From Kitasatospora sp. MMS16-BH015 (GTDB taxonomy: Bacteria > Actinomycetota > Actinomycetes > Streptomycetales > Streptomycetaceae): 64,000 nucleotides of DNA. The stretch covers positions 4,402,001 to 4,466,000 of the forward strand of contig NZ_CP025394.1 in NCBI RefSeq assembly GCF_002943525.1. The letters are read 5' to 3'. The notes under the pieces are model-generated. The model worked only from the letters and a program-made list of their open reading frames with translations, made no database searches and had not been told where the DNA came from. This document shows positions 53,127 to 61,112 of the stretch, piece by piece. How positions within the stretch are numbered: position 1 is the stretch's first letter; the number at the start of each line of letters is the position of its first letter. The translations under genes were made by a program, and so were the position numbers.

Positions 53127-56084
53127 ATGCTCGACCCGTCGGGTCCCCAGCGGACGCCTCGCGCACGAGGCCCCCTCGGCCGCGCGACCACGCTGGCCGC
53201 CATCACCGTCGCCCTCGTGGCCGGTGCCGGTACGCCGAACGCCCTGGCCGCCCCCACCACTTCGCTCGCGCCGCAGCGCCTGAGCGGTGACCTGGGCCAG
53301 CTGCCCGCCGACGCGGTCAAGACCGCGGCGCCGGCCGGCGACACCCCCCTCGACCTGTCGGTCACCCTCGCGATGCGCGACGAGGCCGGTGCCCAGGCCC
53401 TGGCCGCCGCCATGACCGACCCGTCCTCGGCGGAGTACCACCACTTCCTGGCCACCGGCGAGTTCGCCAAGCGCTTCGGCGCGGACGCGGCCACCGTCGC
53501 CAAGGTCACCCAGGCGCTCAAGGACGCGGGCCTGCAGCCCGGCGCCCTCGGCGCGGACGGCCTGACCCTCCCGGTGCACACCACCGTCGCGGGTGCCAAG
53601 AAGGCCTTCGACGTCGACTTCGCGGGCTACCGCCTGGGCGACGGCACCTCCGCCTTCCGCAACACCGAGGCCCCGGCGCTGCGCGGCGACGTGGTCGGCT
53701 CGGTCGCCGCGATCACCGGCATGAACAGCACGGCCAAGCCGCACGCCCACCACAAGGGCGCGCAGGACCTGGCCACCGTGCCGGCCGCCAAGTACAGCTC
53801 CAACGCCTCGGCCGCCGCTGCCTACCCGCAGCTGTGCCAGAGCGTGAAGGACTACTACGCGGGCAAGGGCCGCATCGACGGCCGGGACTACTTCAGCCCC
53901 GCCTCGCTGGCCAACGCCTACGGCCTGAACGGCCTGAGCGACGGCGGCGCCGGCACCACCGTGGCGATCTTCTCGCTGGAGTCGTACTCCGCCCCCGCGC
54001 TGAAGACCTACCAGGACTGCGTGGGCACCAACGCCACCGTCAACACGGTGCTGGTCAACGCGGGCAACCCGGCCCCGGCCGACCCCGCCAAGGAGATCGG
54101 CCTGGAGGCCGCGCTCGACATCGACACCGTGGTGGGCCTCGCCCCCAAGGCGAAGGTGCTCTTCTACCAGGGCAAGGACGCCGCCCAGGCGACCGACGCG
54201 GACGTGATCAACACGTACCGTCAGATCGTCACGGACAACCAGGCCGACGTCATCTCGACGAGCTGGGGCTCCTGCGACTACGTCAACGACCGCAACACCC
54301 TGAAGGCGGAGAGCAACGTCTTCCTCCAGGGCGCCCTCCAGGGCATCTCGATGGTGGCGGCCTCGGGTGACGACGGCTCGACCGACTGCACCCGCTCCAC
54401 CAACGACCCGGTGGCCCAGAAGCACCTGAGCGCGGACGACCCGTCCTCGCAGCCCTTCGTCACCGGCGTGGGCGGCACCACCCTCTCCGCCTCCGGCGAG
54501 ACGGTCTGGAACCACGACCACGGCGCCTCCGGCGGCGGCGAGAGCACCTTCTGGGCGCTCCCCAACGGTGGTTACCAGAACGGCTTCAAGGCCCCCGGCT
54601 TCGACAACTCGCGCTGCGAGCTGCACGACGCCACCCACCTGTGCCGCCAGTCGCCCGACGTGGCCGCCGACGCCGACCCGGCGACCGGCTACATCGTCGC
54701 GGTGGGCGCGGGCCAGTGGATGCGGATCGGCGGCACCTCCGGTGCGGCCCCGCTCTGGGCGGCCGTCACGGCGCACGTCGACTCCACCCCGACCTGCACC
54801 GGTCGCGTGGGTCTGCTCAACACCCCGCTGTACCAGGCCGCCCGCACCGGCCGCAGCCCGCTCAACGACGTGACCGTCGGCAACAACGACGTCGACAACC
54901 AGCAGGGTGGCCTCTACGCCGCCGCCGCCGGTTACGACATGGCCACCGGCCTGGGCACCCCCAAGGGCGCCGAGCTGGTGAGCACCCTCTGCATGCCGGC
55001 CGCGACCTACCAGCCGGTCACCCCGAGCCGCATCCTCGACACCCGCAACGGCACCGGCCGCGGTCAGGTCGCCGGGCTGCACTCGGTCGACCTCCAGGTC
55101 ACCGGCAAGGCCGGCGTGCCGTCCACCAACGTCACCGCCGTGGTGCTCAACACCACCGTGGTCGACACCGCCGCCGCGGGTTACCTGACGGCCTACCCGG
55201 CCGCCACCAAGCGCCCGCTCTCGTCCAACCTGAACTGGACCCAGGGCGGCGTCGTGCCGAACCTGGTCACCGTCCCGGTCAGCGCCGACGGCAAGATCAC
55301 CCTCTTCAACGGCAGCTGGGGCGCGAGCGACTTCGTCGCCGACGTGGCCGGCTACTACACCACCGACGGTTCGGGCGCGCAGCTCGCTCCGCTGGCCCCG
55401 ACCCGCCTGCTGGACACCCGTCGTCCGAAGGCCACCCTCGCGGGCAAGACCGGCACCTCCCTCCAGGTCACCGGCCGTGCCGGCGTCCCGGCCGGTGCCA
55501 CCGCCGCCGTGCTCAACGTGACCGTCGCGGACACCGCCTCCAGCGGCTACCTGACCGTCTCCCCGAGCGGCATCGCGCGCCCGCTGGCCTCCAACCTGAA
55601 CTGGGTGCCCGGCCAGGTCGTGCCGAACGCGGTCATCGTCCCGATCGGTGCCGACGGCAAGATCGACATCTTCAACGGCGGCCTCGGCTCCACCGACGTG
55701 GTCGTCGACATCGCCGGCTACTTCTCCCCGAAGGCCACCGGCGGCAAGTTCCAGGCCGTCAAGCCGGCCCGCCAGCTCGACACCCGTCAGGGCCACGGCG
55801 CGCTGACCAACGGCAAGGTCACCCCGCTGGCCCTGTCGGTGCCGGCCAACGCCACCTCGGTGACGCTGAACGTGACCGTCACCAACACCACCTCCCCGGG
55901 CTACCTGACCGCCTGGGCGGACGGCTCGACCCGCCCGCTGGCCTCCAACCTCAACTGGGTGCAGGGCAACACGATCGCCAACCTGGTGACCGTGCCCGTG
56001 CACAACGGCAAGGTGGACCTGGTCGTCTCCGGCTGGGGCCAGGCCGACGTGGTCGTCGACCTGTTCGGCTACTACAGCAACTGA
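53127..56084 (+). CDS. Secreted S53 (sedolisin/kumamolisin) peptidase with three C-terminal repeats
   Basis: Acid-type serine-carboxyl endopeptidase, exported. The 985 residues comprise a long signal peptide, a pro-domain (about residues 45-220, pro-kumamolisin fold with the SSAEYHHFL motif), and a catalytic domain with Glu327 and Asp331 in GLEAALDID, the oxyanion Asp near 415 in SGDDG and Ser538 in GGTSGAAP. The catalytic triad is intact. Three repeats of about 120 residues follow, starting near 632, 758 and 880, each LDTR...PL(S/A)SNLNW...VDxxGYY. The ATG has AAGGAGA 6 bases upstream. The repeats may bind polysaccharide or other surfaces (inference). Confidence 0.93.
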   Translation: MLDPSGPQRTPRARGPLGRATTLAAITVALVAGAGTPNALAAPTTSLAPQRLSGDLGQLPADAVKTAAPAGDTPLDLSVTLAMRDEAGAQALAAAMTDPSSAEYHHFLATGEFAKRFGADAATVAKVTQALKDAGLQPGALGADGLTLPVHTTVAGAKKAFDVDFAGYRLGDGTSAFRNTEAPALRGDVVGSVAAITGMNSTAKPHAHHKGAQDLATVPAAKYSSNASAAAAYPQLCQSVKDYYAGKGRIDGRDYFSPASLANAYGLNGLSDGGAGTTVAIFSLESYSAPALKTYQDCVGTNATVNTVLVNAGNPAPADPAKEIGLEAALDIDTVVGLAPKAKVLFYQGKDAAQATDADVINTYRQIVTDNQADVISTSWGSCDYVNDRNTLKAESNVFLQGALQGISMVAASGDDGSTDCTRSTNDPVAQKHLSADDPSSQPFVTGVGGTTLSASGETVWNHDHGASGGGESTFWALPNGGYQNGFKAPGFDNSRCELHDATHLCRQSPDVAADADPATGYIVAVGAGQWMRIGGTSGAAPLWAAVTAHVDSTPTCTGRVGLLNTPLYQAARTGRSPLNDVTVGNNDVDNQQGGLYAAAAGYDMATGLGTPKGAELVSTLCMPAATYQPVTPSRILDTRNGTGRGQVAGLHSVDLQVTGKAGVPSTNVTAVVLNTTVVDTAAAGYLTAYPAATKRPLSSNLNWTQGGVVPNLVTVPVSADGKITLFNGSWGASDFVADVAGYYTTDGSGAQLAPLAPTRLLDTRRPKATLAGKTGTSLQVTGRAGVPAGATAAVLNVTVADTASSGYLTVSPSGIARPLASNLNWVPGQVVPNAVIVPIGADGKIDIFNGGLGSTDVVVDIAGYFSPKATGGKFQAVKPARQLDTRQGHGALTNGKVTPLALSVPANATSVTLNVTVTNTTSPGYLTAWADGSTRPLASNLNWVQGNTIANLVTVPVHNGKVDLVVSGWGQADVVVDLFGYYSN

Positions 56085-56117
56085 GCTGACCGCTAGACAC
56101 CTCCGGTAGCCCAACGC

Positions 56118-56147
56118 GGCGCCCTTCCCCTCCGGGGGGAGGGCGCC
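56118..56147. terminator. Hairpin between the S53 gene and the sensor kinase gene
   Basis: 13-pair stem (GGCGCCCTTCCCC with one T-G wobble, TCCG loop) 34 bases after the protease stop. It lies between convergent genes and can serve both. Confidence 0.7.
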
Positions 56148-56164
56148 GTTGCCATGACCGGGGG

Positions 56165-57298
56165 TCAGGCGGGCAGCTCGGCGCGGAGCAGGAAGCCGCC
56201 GTCCGGGGTGGGGCCGGCCGTCAGGGTGCCGCCCAGCAGGGTGGCCCGCTCGCGCAGGCCCACCAGGCCGTGGCCGCCGCCCGGCAGTGGGTCGGGACGC
56301 CGGGCGGGCGGGCCGTTGCGGACCTCCACCAGCAGCCGGGGGCCGGCCGAGCCGACCCGGACGGTCAGCTCGGCGCCCGGGGCGTGCTTGCCGGCGTTGG
56401 TGAGCGCCTCCTGGACGGTCCGGTAGGCCGCCCGCTCCACCGCCTCCGGCCAGGGGCCCGGGCCCGGGTCGAACTCGGTGCGCACCGGCAGCCCGCAGCC
56501 CGCGACCAGCTCCGGCAGATCGGCCAGCCGGGGCTGCGGGTTGAGCGGCACCCCCGGCCGCACCCCCGCCGCCCGCAGCACCCCGACCATCTGCCGCAGC
56601 TCCTCCAGCGTGCGCACCGACAGCTCCCGGATGGTCCGCGCGGTGTCCTTGGCCACCGGGTCGGGCGAGCTGATCTGGAGCGCCCCGGCCTGGATCGAGA
56701 TCAGGCTCACCTGGTGCGAGACCACGTCGTGCATCTCCCGGGCCAACCGGGCCCGCTCGGTGACCAGCACCCGCTCGGTCAGCAGCCGGTGCTCCCGCTG
56801 CTGCCCCCGGGTCAGCTCGTCCAGCCGGTCGGCCAGCTCGTGCCGGGTGCGGGCCAGCAGGCCCAGCGCGGCCGGCCCGGCGGCCAGCATCAGGCACTGG
56901 ATGGCGTAGAGCGCGTTGTCCCGGTCCAGGGCCAGCGGGTGGTCCGAGAGCGGCCAGTGGAAGAACTCCACCAGGGCGAAGACGGTGGCGCAGAGCACGG
57001 TGACCCTCGGCTGCGCCCGGTGGGCGGCCACCGAGTAGACCGCGGTGATCGGCGCGATCCAGATGTAGCTGAGGAAGCTGCCGGGCAGGGTCAGCAGCAG
57101 CACCAGGACGGGCCACCGGCGGCGCAGCAGCAGGGCCAGGGCGGCCAGGGCCGAGAGGGCGACCGCCCAGCCGGGCGAGTCCTTGGCGACCAGGGCGGAG
57201 TCCACCCCGGCGAGCAGCACGGGCAGGGTGAGCAGGAACCAGGGGGCGGTGGTCCAGGCCGGCCGGGCCGTGCGGGCCGCGGGCCCGGCGGGGGTCAT
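56165..57298 (-). CDS. Two-component sensor histidine kinase (NarL/DesK type)
   Basis: 377 residues with four to five N-terminal helices and no large extracellular domain, then a HisKA_3 dimerisation region with the phospho-acceptor His190 (ERARLAREMHDVVSHQVSLI) and a C-terminal ATPase domain (EALTNAGKHAPGAELTV, GHGLVGLRERATLLGG). Its ATG overlaps the response-regulator stop by 4 bases. Signal unknown; membrane-embedded sensors of this type often respond to envelope stress. Confidence 0.93.
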   Translation of the reverse strand: MTPAGPAARTARPAWTTAPWFLLTLPVLLAGVDSALVAKDSPGWAVALSALAALALLLRRRWPVLVLLLTLPGSFLSYIWIAPITAVYSVAAHRAQPRVTVLCATVFALVEFFHWPLSDHPLALDRDNALYAIQCLMLAAGPAALGLLARTRHELADRLDELTRGQQREHRLLTERVLVTERARLAREMHDVVSHQVSLISIQAGALQISSPDPVAKDTARTIRELSVRTLEELRQMVGVLRAAGVRPGVPLNPQPRLADLPELVAGCGLPVRTEFDPGPGPWPEAVERAAYRTVQEALTNAGKHAPGAELTVRVGSAGPRLLVEVRNGPPARRPDPLPGGGHGLVGLRERATLLGGTLTAGPTPDGGFLLRAELPA

Positions 57299-57966
57299 GC
57301 CTCGGGCTGCCGGGGCGTGCGGACCAGCCCCGCCCGGTTGGCCACCACGGCGGCCTGGACGCGGTTGGCGGCGCCGAGCTTGCCCAGGATGGCGCTGATG
57401 TGGTCCTTGACGGTGCCGGTGCCCAGGAAGAGCCGGTCGGCTATCTCGGCGTTGGAGAGCCCCTCGCCGAGCAAGGCCAGCACGTCCAGCTCGCGGCCGG
57501 TGAGGGTGCGGGTGAGCGCGGCGGCCTCGGCGTCCGGGCCGCCGCCCTCCACGTAGCCGCCGATCACGGTGCGGGTCACGGTCGGGGAGAGCACGCTGCC
57601 GCCGGCCGCCAGCACCCGGACGGCGTGCACCAACTGCTCGGGGGCGGTGTCCTTGAGCAGGAAGCCGGCCGCGCCCGAGCGCAGCGCGGTGCCGATGTAC
57701 TCGTCGGTGTCGAAGGTGGTGAGCATCGCCACGGCGGGCGGGTGCGGCAGGGCGCGCAGCCGGCGCAGCGCCGAGATGCCGTCCAGGTCGGGCATCCGGA
57801 TGTCGAGCAGCACCACCTGCGGGCGCAGCTCCACCGCCAGCTGCTCGGCCTGCCCGCCGGAGCAGTCGCCGACCACCTCCAGATCGGGGGCGGAGCCGAC
57901 GATCAGGCCGAGTCCGGACCGGACCAGGACCTCGTCGTCCACGATGAGGACGCGGATCGGGGTCAT
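57295..57966 (-). CDS. Two-component response regulator, NarL/FixJ family
   Basis: 223-residue DNA-binding regulator: receiver domain with phospho-acceptor Asp55 (VVLLDIRMPDLDG) and LuxR-type helix-turn-helix (LTGRELDVLALLGEGLSNAEIADRLFLGTGTVKDHISAILGKL). The ATG at 57966 is the normal receiver start (TPIRVLIVDDE); the frame is open to 58176. A tandem repeat upstream (58010-58047) may be its own operator. Confidence 0.94.
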   Translation of the reverse strand: MTPIRVLIVDDEVLVRSGLGLIVGSAPDLEVVGDCSGGQAEQLAVELRPQVVLLDIRMPDLDGISALRRLRALPHPPAVAMLTTFDTDEYIGTALRSGAAGFLLKDTAPEQLVHAVRVLAAGGSVLSPTVTRTVIGGYVEGGGPDAEAAALTRTLTGRELDVLALLGEGLSNAEIADRLFLGTGTVKDHISAILGKLGAANRVQAAVVANRAGLVRTPRQPEA

Positions 57967-58009
57967 GGTGCTTCTCCTCGGGGGTACGACCAGCGGTCGG
58001 GTGCGGCGG

Positions 58010-58047
58010 CAGGGGTGGTCCGAGCCGAAACAGGGGTGGTCCGAGCC
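58010..58047. repeat. Tandem 17-bp direct repeat upstream of the response regulator
   Basis: CAGGGGTGGTCCGAGCC occurs at 58010-58026 and 58031-58047, two copies with a 21-bp period (two helical turns), 44 bases before the regulator start. A binding site for the regulator is plausible but not shown. Confidence 0.6.
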
Positions 58048-58199
58048 TAAGACAGCCAGGCGCGCGGGGCGCCGCCCCCGCCGATCGGCGGGGTGGGAAT
58101 CGGCTGCCCGGTTCACGTAATTCTCATCGGGGGTGAGCAACCATGGAGACGGCGGGGTGTGCGGATGCGCCCCCACATCTGATCGTTTGGAATTGAGCC

Positions 58200-60032
58200 G
58201 TGTCCTCCACCGTGAAGCCGGAGCCTTCCGCCGCCCCCGAGAAGCAGCCCGGTGCCGCCGCCCGGGTGCTGGCCCGCTGGCGGCCCCGCGCCGCCGCGAC
58301 CACCGTCTGGTACCTGCGCCTGCTGGCGCTGCTGAACCTCGTCGCGGTGCTCGCGGTGCCCTTCCGGCACCAGGTGCAGCACCACAACGAGGGCGAGTAC
58401 TTCACCCCGTACCTGCTGACCGCCGGTCTGACCTCGGTGGTGCTCTCGCTGGCCCTCGCGGTGGCGATGCGCCGGCGCAAGCGGGCCGCCTGGATCTTCA
58501 ACACCGCGCTCTCCGGCTTCTTCGCCGTGCTGTACGTGGCGGCGATGCTGCTGCCGGAGTTCCACCGGCACGCCTTCAACTACGTCTCGACCGTGCTGAC
58601 GGTGGTCTTCTTCCTGGCCTGCCTGATCGGGCGCCGGGAGTTCACCTCCAAGGGCGACCGCTCCAACCCGAAGACCGGGGTGGCCGCGGCGATCGGCGGC
58701 CTGCTGCTCGGCGGGGTGGTGGGCAGCCTGTTCGTGCAGGCGACCAACACCGTCGCGGGCGCGGACTTCTGGGACCGGTTCACCTACGCGTTCTTCCGGA
58801 TGGTCACGCTCCAGCCCTCGGAGCACGCGATCAGCGTGATCTCGGTGCCCACCTGGGTGAATGCTTTCATCAACGCGATGGGCGCCGTGCTCTTCCTGCT
58901 GGTGATGTGGGTGGCCTTCCGCAGCCCGCGTGGCCAGGAGCTGCTGAGCGACGAGGAGGAGGCGAAGCTGCGCGTGCTGCTGGACAAGCAGGGCGGGCGG
59001 GATTCGCTGGGGTACTTCGCGCTGCGCCGGGACAAGGCGGTGATCTTCTCGCCGAGCGGGAAGGCGGCGGTCTCCTACCGGGTGGTCGGCGGGGTATCGC
59101 TGGCCTCGGGCGACCCGATCGGTGACCCGGAGGCCTGGCCGGGCGCGATCGAGGGCTGGCTGGCCGAGGCGCGCGAGCACGCCTGGGTGCCGGCCGTGAT
59201 GGGCGCCTCCGAGGAGGCCGGGGTGATTTACGCCCGGCACGGTCTGGACGCGCTGGAGCTGGGCGACGAGGCGATCGTCGAGCTGGACGAGTTCTCGCTG
59301 GACGGCCGGGCCATGCGGGTGGTCCGCCAGGCGTACAACCGGGTGAAGCGGGCCGGGTACACCGTGCGGATCCGCCGCCACGAGGACATCCCCGAGGCGG
59401 AGATGGCCGAGCTGGTGGAGAAGGCCGACCACTGGCGGGACGGCGCCACCGAGCGCGGCTTCTCGATGGCGCTCGGCCGCCTGGGCGATGCCGGGGACGG
59501 CCGCTGCGTGATGCTGGAGTGCCACGACGGCCAGGGCGAGCTGCAGGCCCTGCTCAGTTTCGTGCCCTGGGGCGACAAGGGATTGTCGCTGGACCTGATG
59601 CGCCGGGCCCGGGACACCGAGAACGGCCTGATGGAATTCATGGTGATCGAACTCCTGCAGGGTTCGAAGCAGGTCGAGCTGGAACGCGTCTCGCTGAACT
59701 TCGCGATGTTCCGTTCCGTCTTCGAGCGCGGGTCGAAGCTCGGCGCGGGCCCGGTGCTGCGGCTCTGGCGCTCGGTGCTCGGCTTCTTCTCCCGCTGGTG
59801 GCAGATCGAGTCCCTCTACCGGGCCAACGCGAAGTACCGCCCGATCTGGGAGCCCCGCTACCTGCTCTTCGAGAAGAGCAGCGAGATCCCGCGGATCGGC
59901 CTGGCCAGCGCCCGGGCCGAGGGCTTCATCACCGCACCGAGCCTGCCCGCTCTGTTCCGTCGTCGACATGTCCGGTCCGCCGCTCCTGCGGCCGCCGGGC
60001 TGCCGGCGGCGGAGCGCAGTGGGAAGGGGTAG
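58200..60032 (+). CDS. MprF/LysX-type lysyl-phosphatidylglycerol synthase-like membrane protein (DUF2156)
   Basis: 610 residues. Five or so N-terminal helices precede a cytosolic-facing DUF2156 domain (residues about 255-580; ALRRDKAVIFSPSGKAAVSYRVVGGVSLASGDPIG and the conserved LNFAMFRSVFERGSKLGAGPVLRLWRSVL). The family transfers amino acids to phosphatidylglycerol, lowering membrane charge and sensitivity to cationic peptides. The synthetase domain of mycobacterial LysX is absent. GTG start at 58200; the gene faces the divergent two-component system 230 bp away. Confidence 0.9.
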   Translation: MSSTVKPEPSAAPEKQPGAAARVLARWRPRAAATTVWYLRLLALLNLVAVLAVPFRHQVQHHNEGEYFTPYLLTAGLTSVVLSLALAVAMRRRKRAAWIFNTALSGFFAVLYVAAMLLPEFHRHAFNYVSTVLTVVFFLACLIGRREFTSKGDRSNPKTGVAAAIGGLLLGGVVGSLFVQATNTVAGADFWDRFTYAFFRMVTLQPSEHAISVISVPTWVNAFINAMGAVLFLLVMWVAFRSPRGQELLSDEEEAKLRVLLDKQGGRDSLGYFALRRDKAVIFSPSGKAAVSYRVVGGVSLASGDPIGDPEAWPGAIEGWLAEAREHAWVPAVMGASEEAGVIYARHGLDALELGDEAIVELDEFSLDGRAMRVVRQAYNRVKRAGYTVRIRRHEDIPEAEMAELVEKADHWRDGATERGFSMALGRLGDAGDGRCVMLECHDGQGELQALLSFVPWGDKGLSLDLMRRARDTENGLMEFMVIELLQGSKQVELERVSLNFAMFRSVFERGSKLGAGPVLRLWRSVLGFFSRWWQIESLYRANAKYRPIWEPRYLLFEKSSEIPRIGLASARAEGFITAPSLPALFRRRHVRSAAPAAAGLPAAERSGKG

Positions 60033-60072
60033 TCCCTCCGCCGGGGGGCGGAGGGGTGCCGTAGGGGTTCAT

Positions 60073-60110
60073 CCCGAGGGTTGTCCGGCATATGGGGGGT
60101 TGCCCTCGGG
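60073..60110 (+). terminator. Possible terminator after the MprF/LysX-type gene
   Basis: CCCGAGGG and CCCTCGGG arms (22-base centre) followed by GTTTTG, 40 bases after the stop. Weak because the loop is large. Confidence 0.4.
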
Positions 60111-60273
60111 GTTTTGTCAGACTCCAGGATGAGCCCGGATTCGGCTTTTAAGCTGAGGCATTCCGTATAGCGAGTCCTTAGTGTGGATGTAGTGGCCCGC
60201 GGCAGCATCCGGGGTGGATGGTTCCGGGCACGAAACGTGTAGGACCGAGAAGGAGCCGACGGGAGCTGCGGTC

Positions 60274-61044
60274 GTGAATCAGACAACCCACGCGGGGGGC
60301 GTGCGAAAGGGGCCGGTGGCGCATGCCAAACAGGCCGCTGTCGCCGAGTGGGGGGCGCTCTACGCCGCCGTTCGCGAGCAGGTGGTGCGCAAGAAGTTCG
60401 CGGCCGTGCCGCTCGCCACGACGGCGACACTGCTGATCCTGCTGTTCAGCATCGTCCAGCACCTGCCCGGCGGGGAGCGCTTCGTCACCCATCTGGGCGT
60501 GGTGAAGGCATCCCTTCCGCTCGACGTCTCGCTGCTGCGCACGCCGCTCTCGCTCTACGTGCCCGCGCTCGACCTGCCGGTCTGGGGCGCGCTGGCCCAG
60601 GTGCTGCTGGTCTTCGGCCTGGCCGAGATCGTGCTCGGCCGCCGGATGACGCTGGTGGTCGCCTACGTCTGCACGCTGGCCGGCACGCTCTTCGCCCGGG
60701 TCGGCATCGCGCTCGGCCCGGAGCACGTCCTCGGCTTCCCCAAGTGGGTCGCCTACGTGCGGGACACCGGCCCCTCGGCCGCCGTGGTGGGCCTGGCCGT
60801 GGTGATCGCGTTCCGGGTCCGCGCCTGGTGGACGGGCGGCACCGTGATCGGCGCGATGGCCCTGGAGGTCGCGCTCAAGCCGAACCTGGCGGGGCTGGAG
60901 CACATCGTGGCGCTGGTCTTCGCGGTGCTGATCGCCGTCTCGGTCGAGGTCTTCGGCGACTTCTGGCCGCGGGTGCTGGCCGGGGTCGGCGCCGCCACCT
61001 CGGTGGCGAACCAGGCGCGGCGGCGGGCGGCCATCGCCCGCTGA
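60274..61044 (+). CDS. Rhomboid-like or multi-pass membrane protein, unknown
   Basis: 256 residues with six hydrophobic segments (PLATTATLLILLFSIVQHL, WGALAQVLLVFGLAEIVLG, LVVAYVCTLAGTLFARVGIAL, AAVVGLAVVIAF, GGTVIGAMALEVAL and HIVALVFAVLIAVSVEVF). The arrangement resembles rhomboid-fold proteins, but no GxSG serine or catalytic histidine is evident, so it may be a pseudoprotease. A GTG at 60274 has GGGAG upstream; an ATG at 60214 gives 276 residues. It follows the MprF/LysX-type gene and may share its role. Confidence 0.7.
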   Translation: MNQTTHAGGVRKGPVAHAKQAAVAEWGALYAAVREQVVRKKFAAVPLATTATLLILLFSIVQHLPGGERFVTHLGVVKASLPLDVSLLRTPLSLYVPALDLPVWGALAQVLLVFGLAEIVLGRRMTLVVAYVCTLAGTLFARVGIALGPEHVLGFPKWVAYVRDTGPSAAVVGLAVVIAFRVRAWWTGGTVIGAMALEVALKPNLAGLEHIVALVFAVLIAVSVEVFGDFWPRVLAGVGAATSVANQARRRAAIAR

Positions 61045-61067
61045 CGTACCGGTCGCACGCGAGCCCT

Positions 61068-61098
61068 CGAGGGCGCGGGGCTCTGCCCCGCGCCCTCG
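61068..61098. terminator. Convergent terminator
   Basis: Perfect 14-bp stem CGAGGGCGCGGGGC / GCCCCGCGCCCTCG with a TCT loop between two converging genes. Confidence 0.85.
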
Positions 61099-61112
61099 CC
61101 GCGTCCGGGCCG

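Noticed and set aside
52659..57116. A 1485-codon open frame on the minus strand
   Set aside because: It lies antisense to the S53 protease and overlaps the sensor kinase in another frame. Its composition (Val/Gly/Arg-rich repeats) is what GC-rich third positions of the real genes produce.
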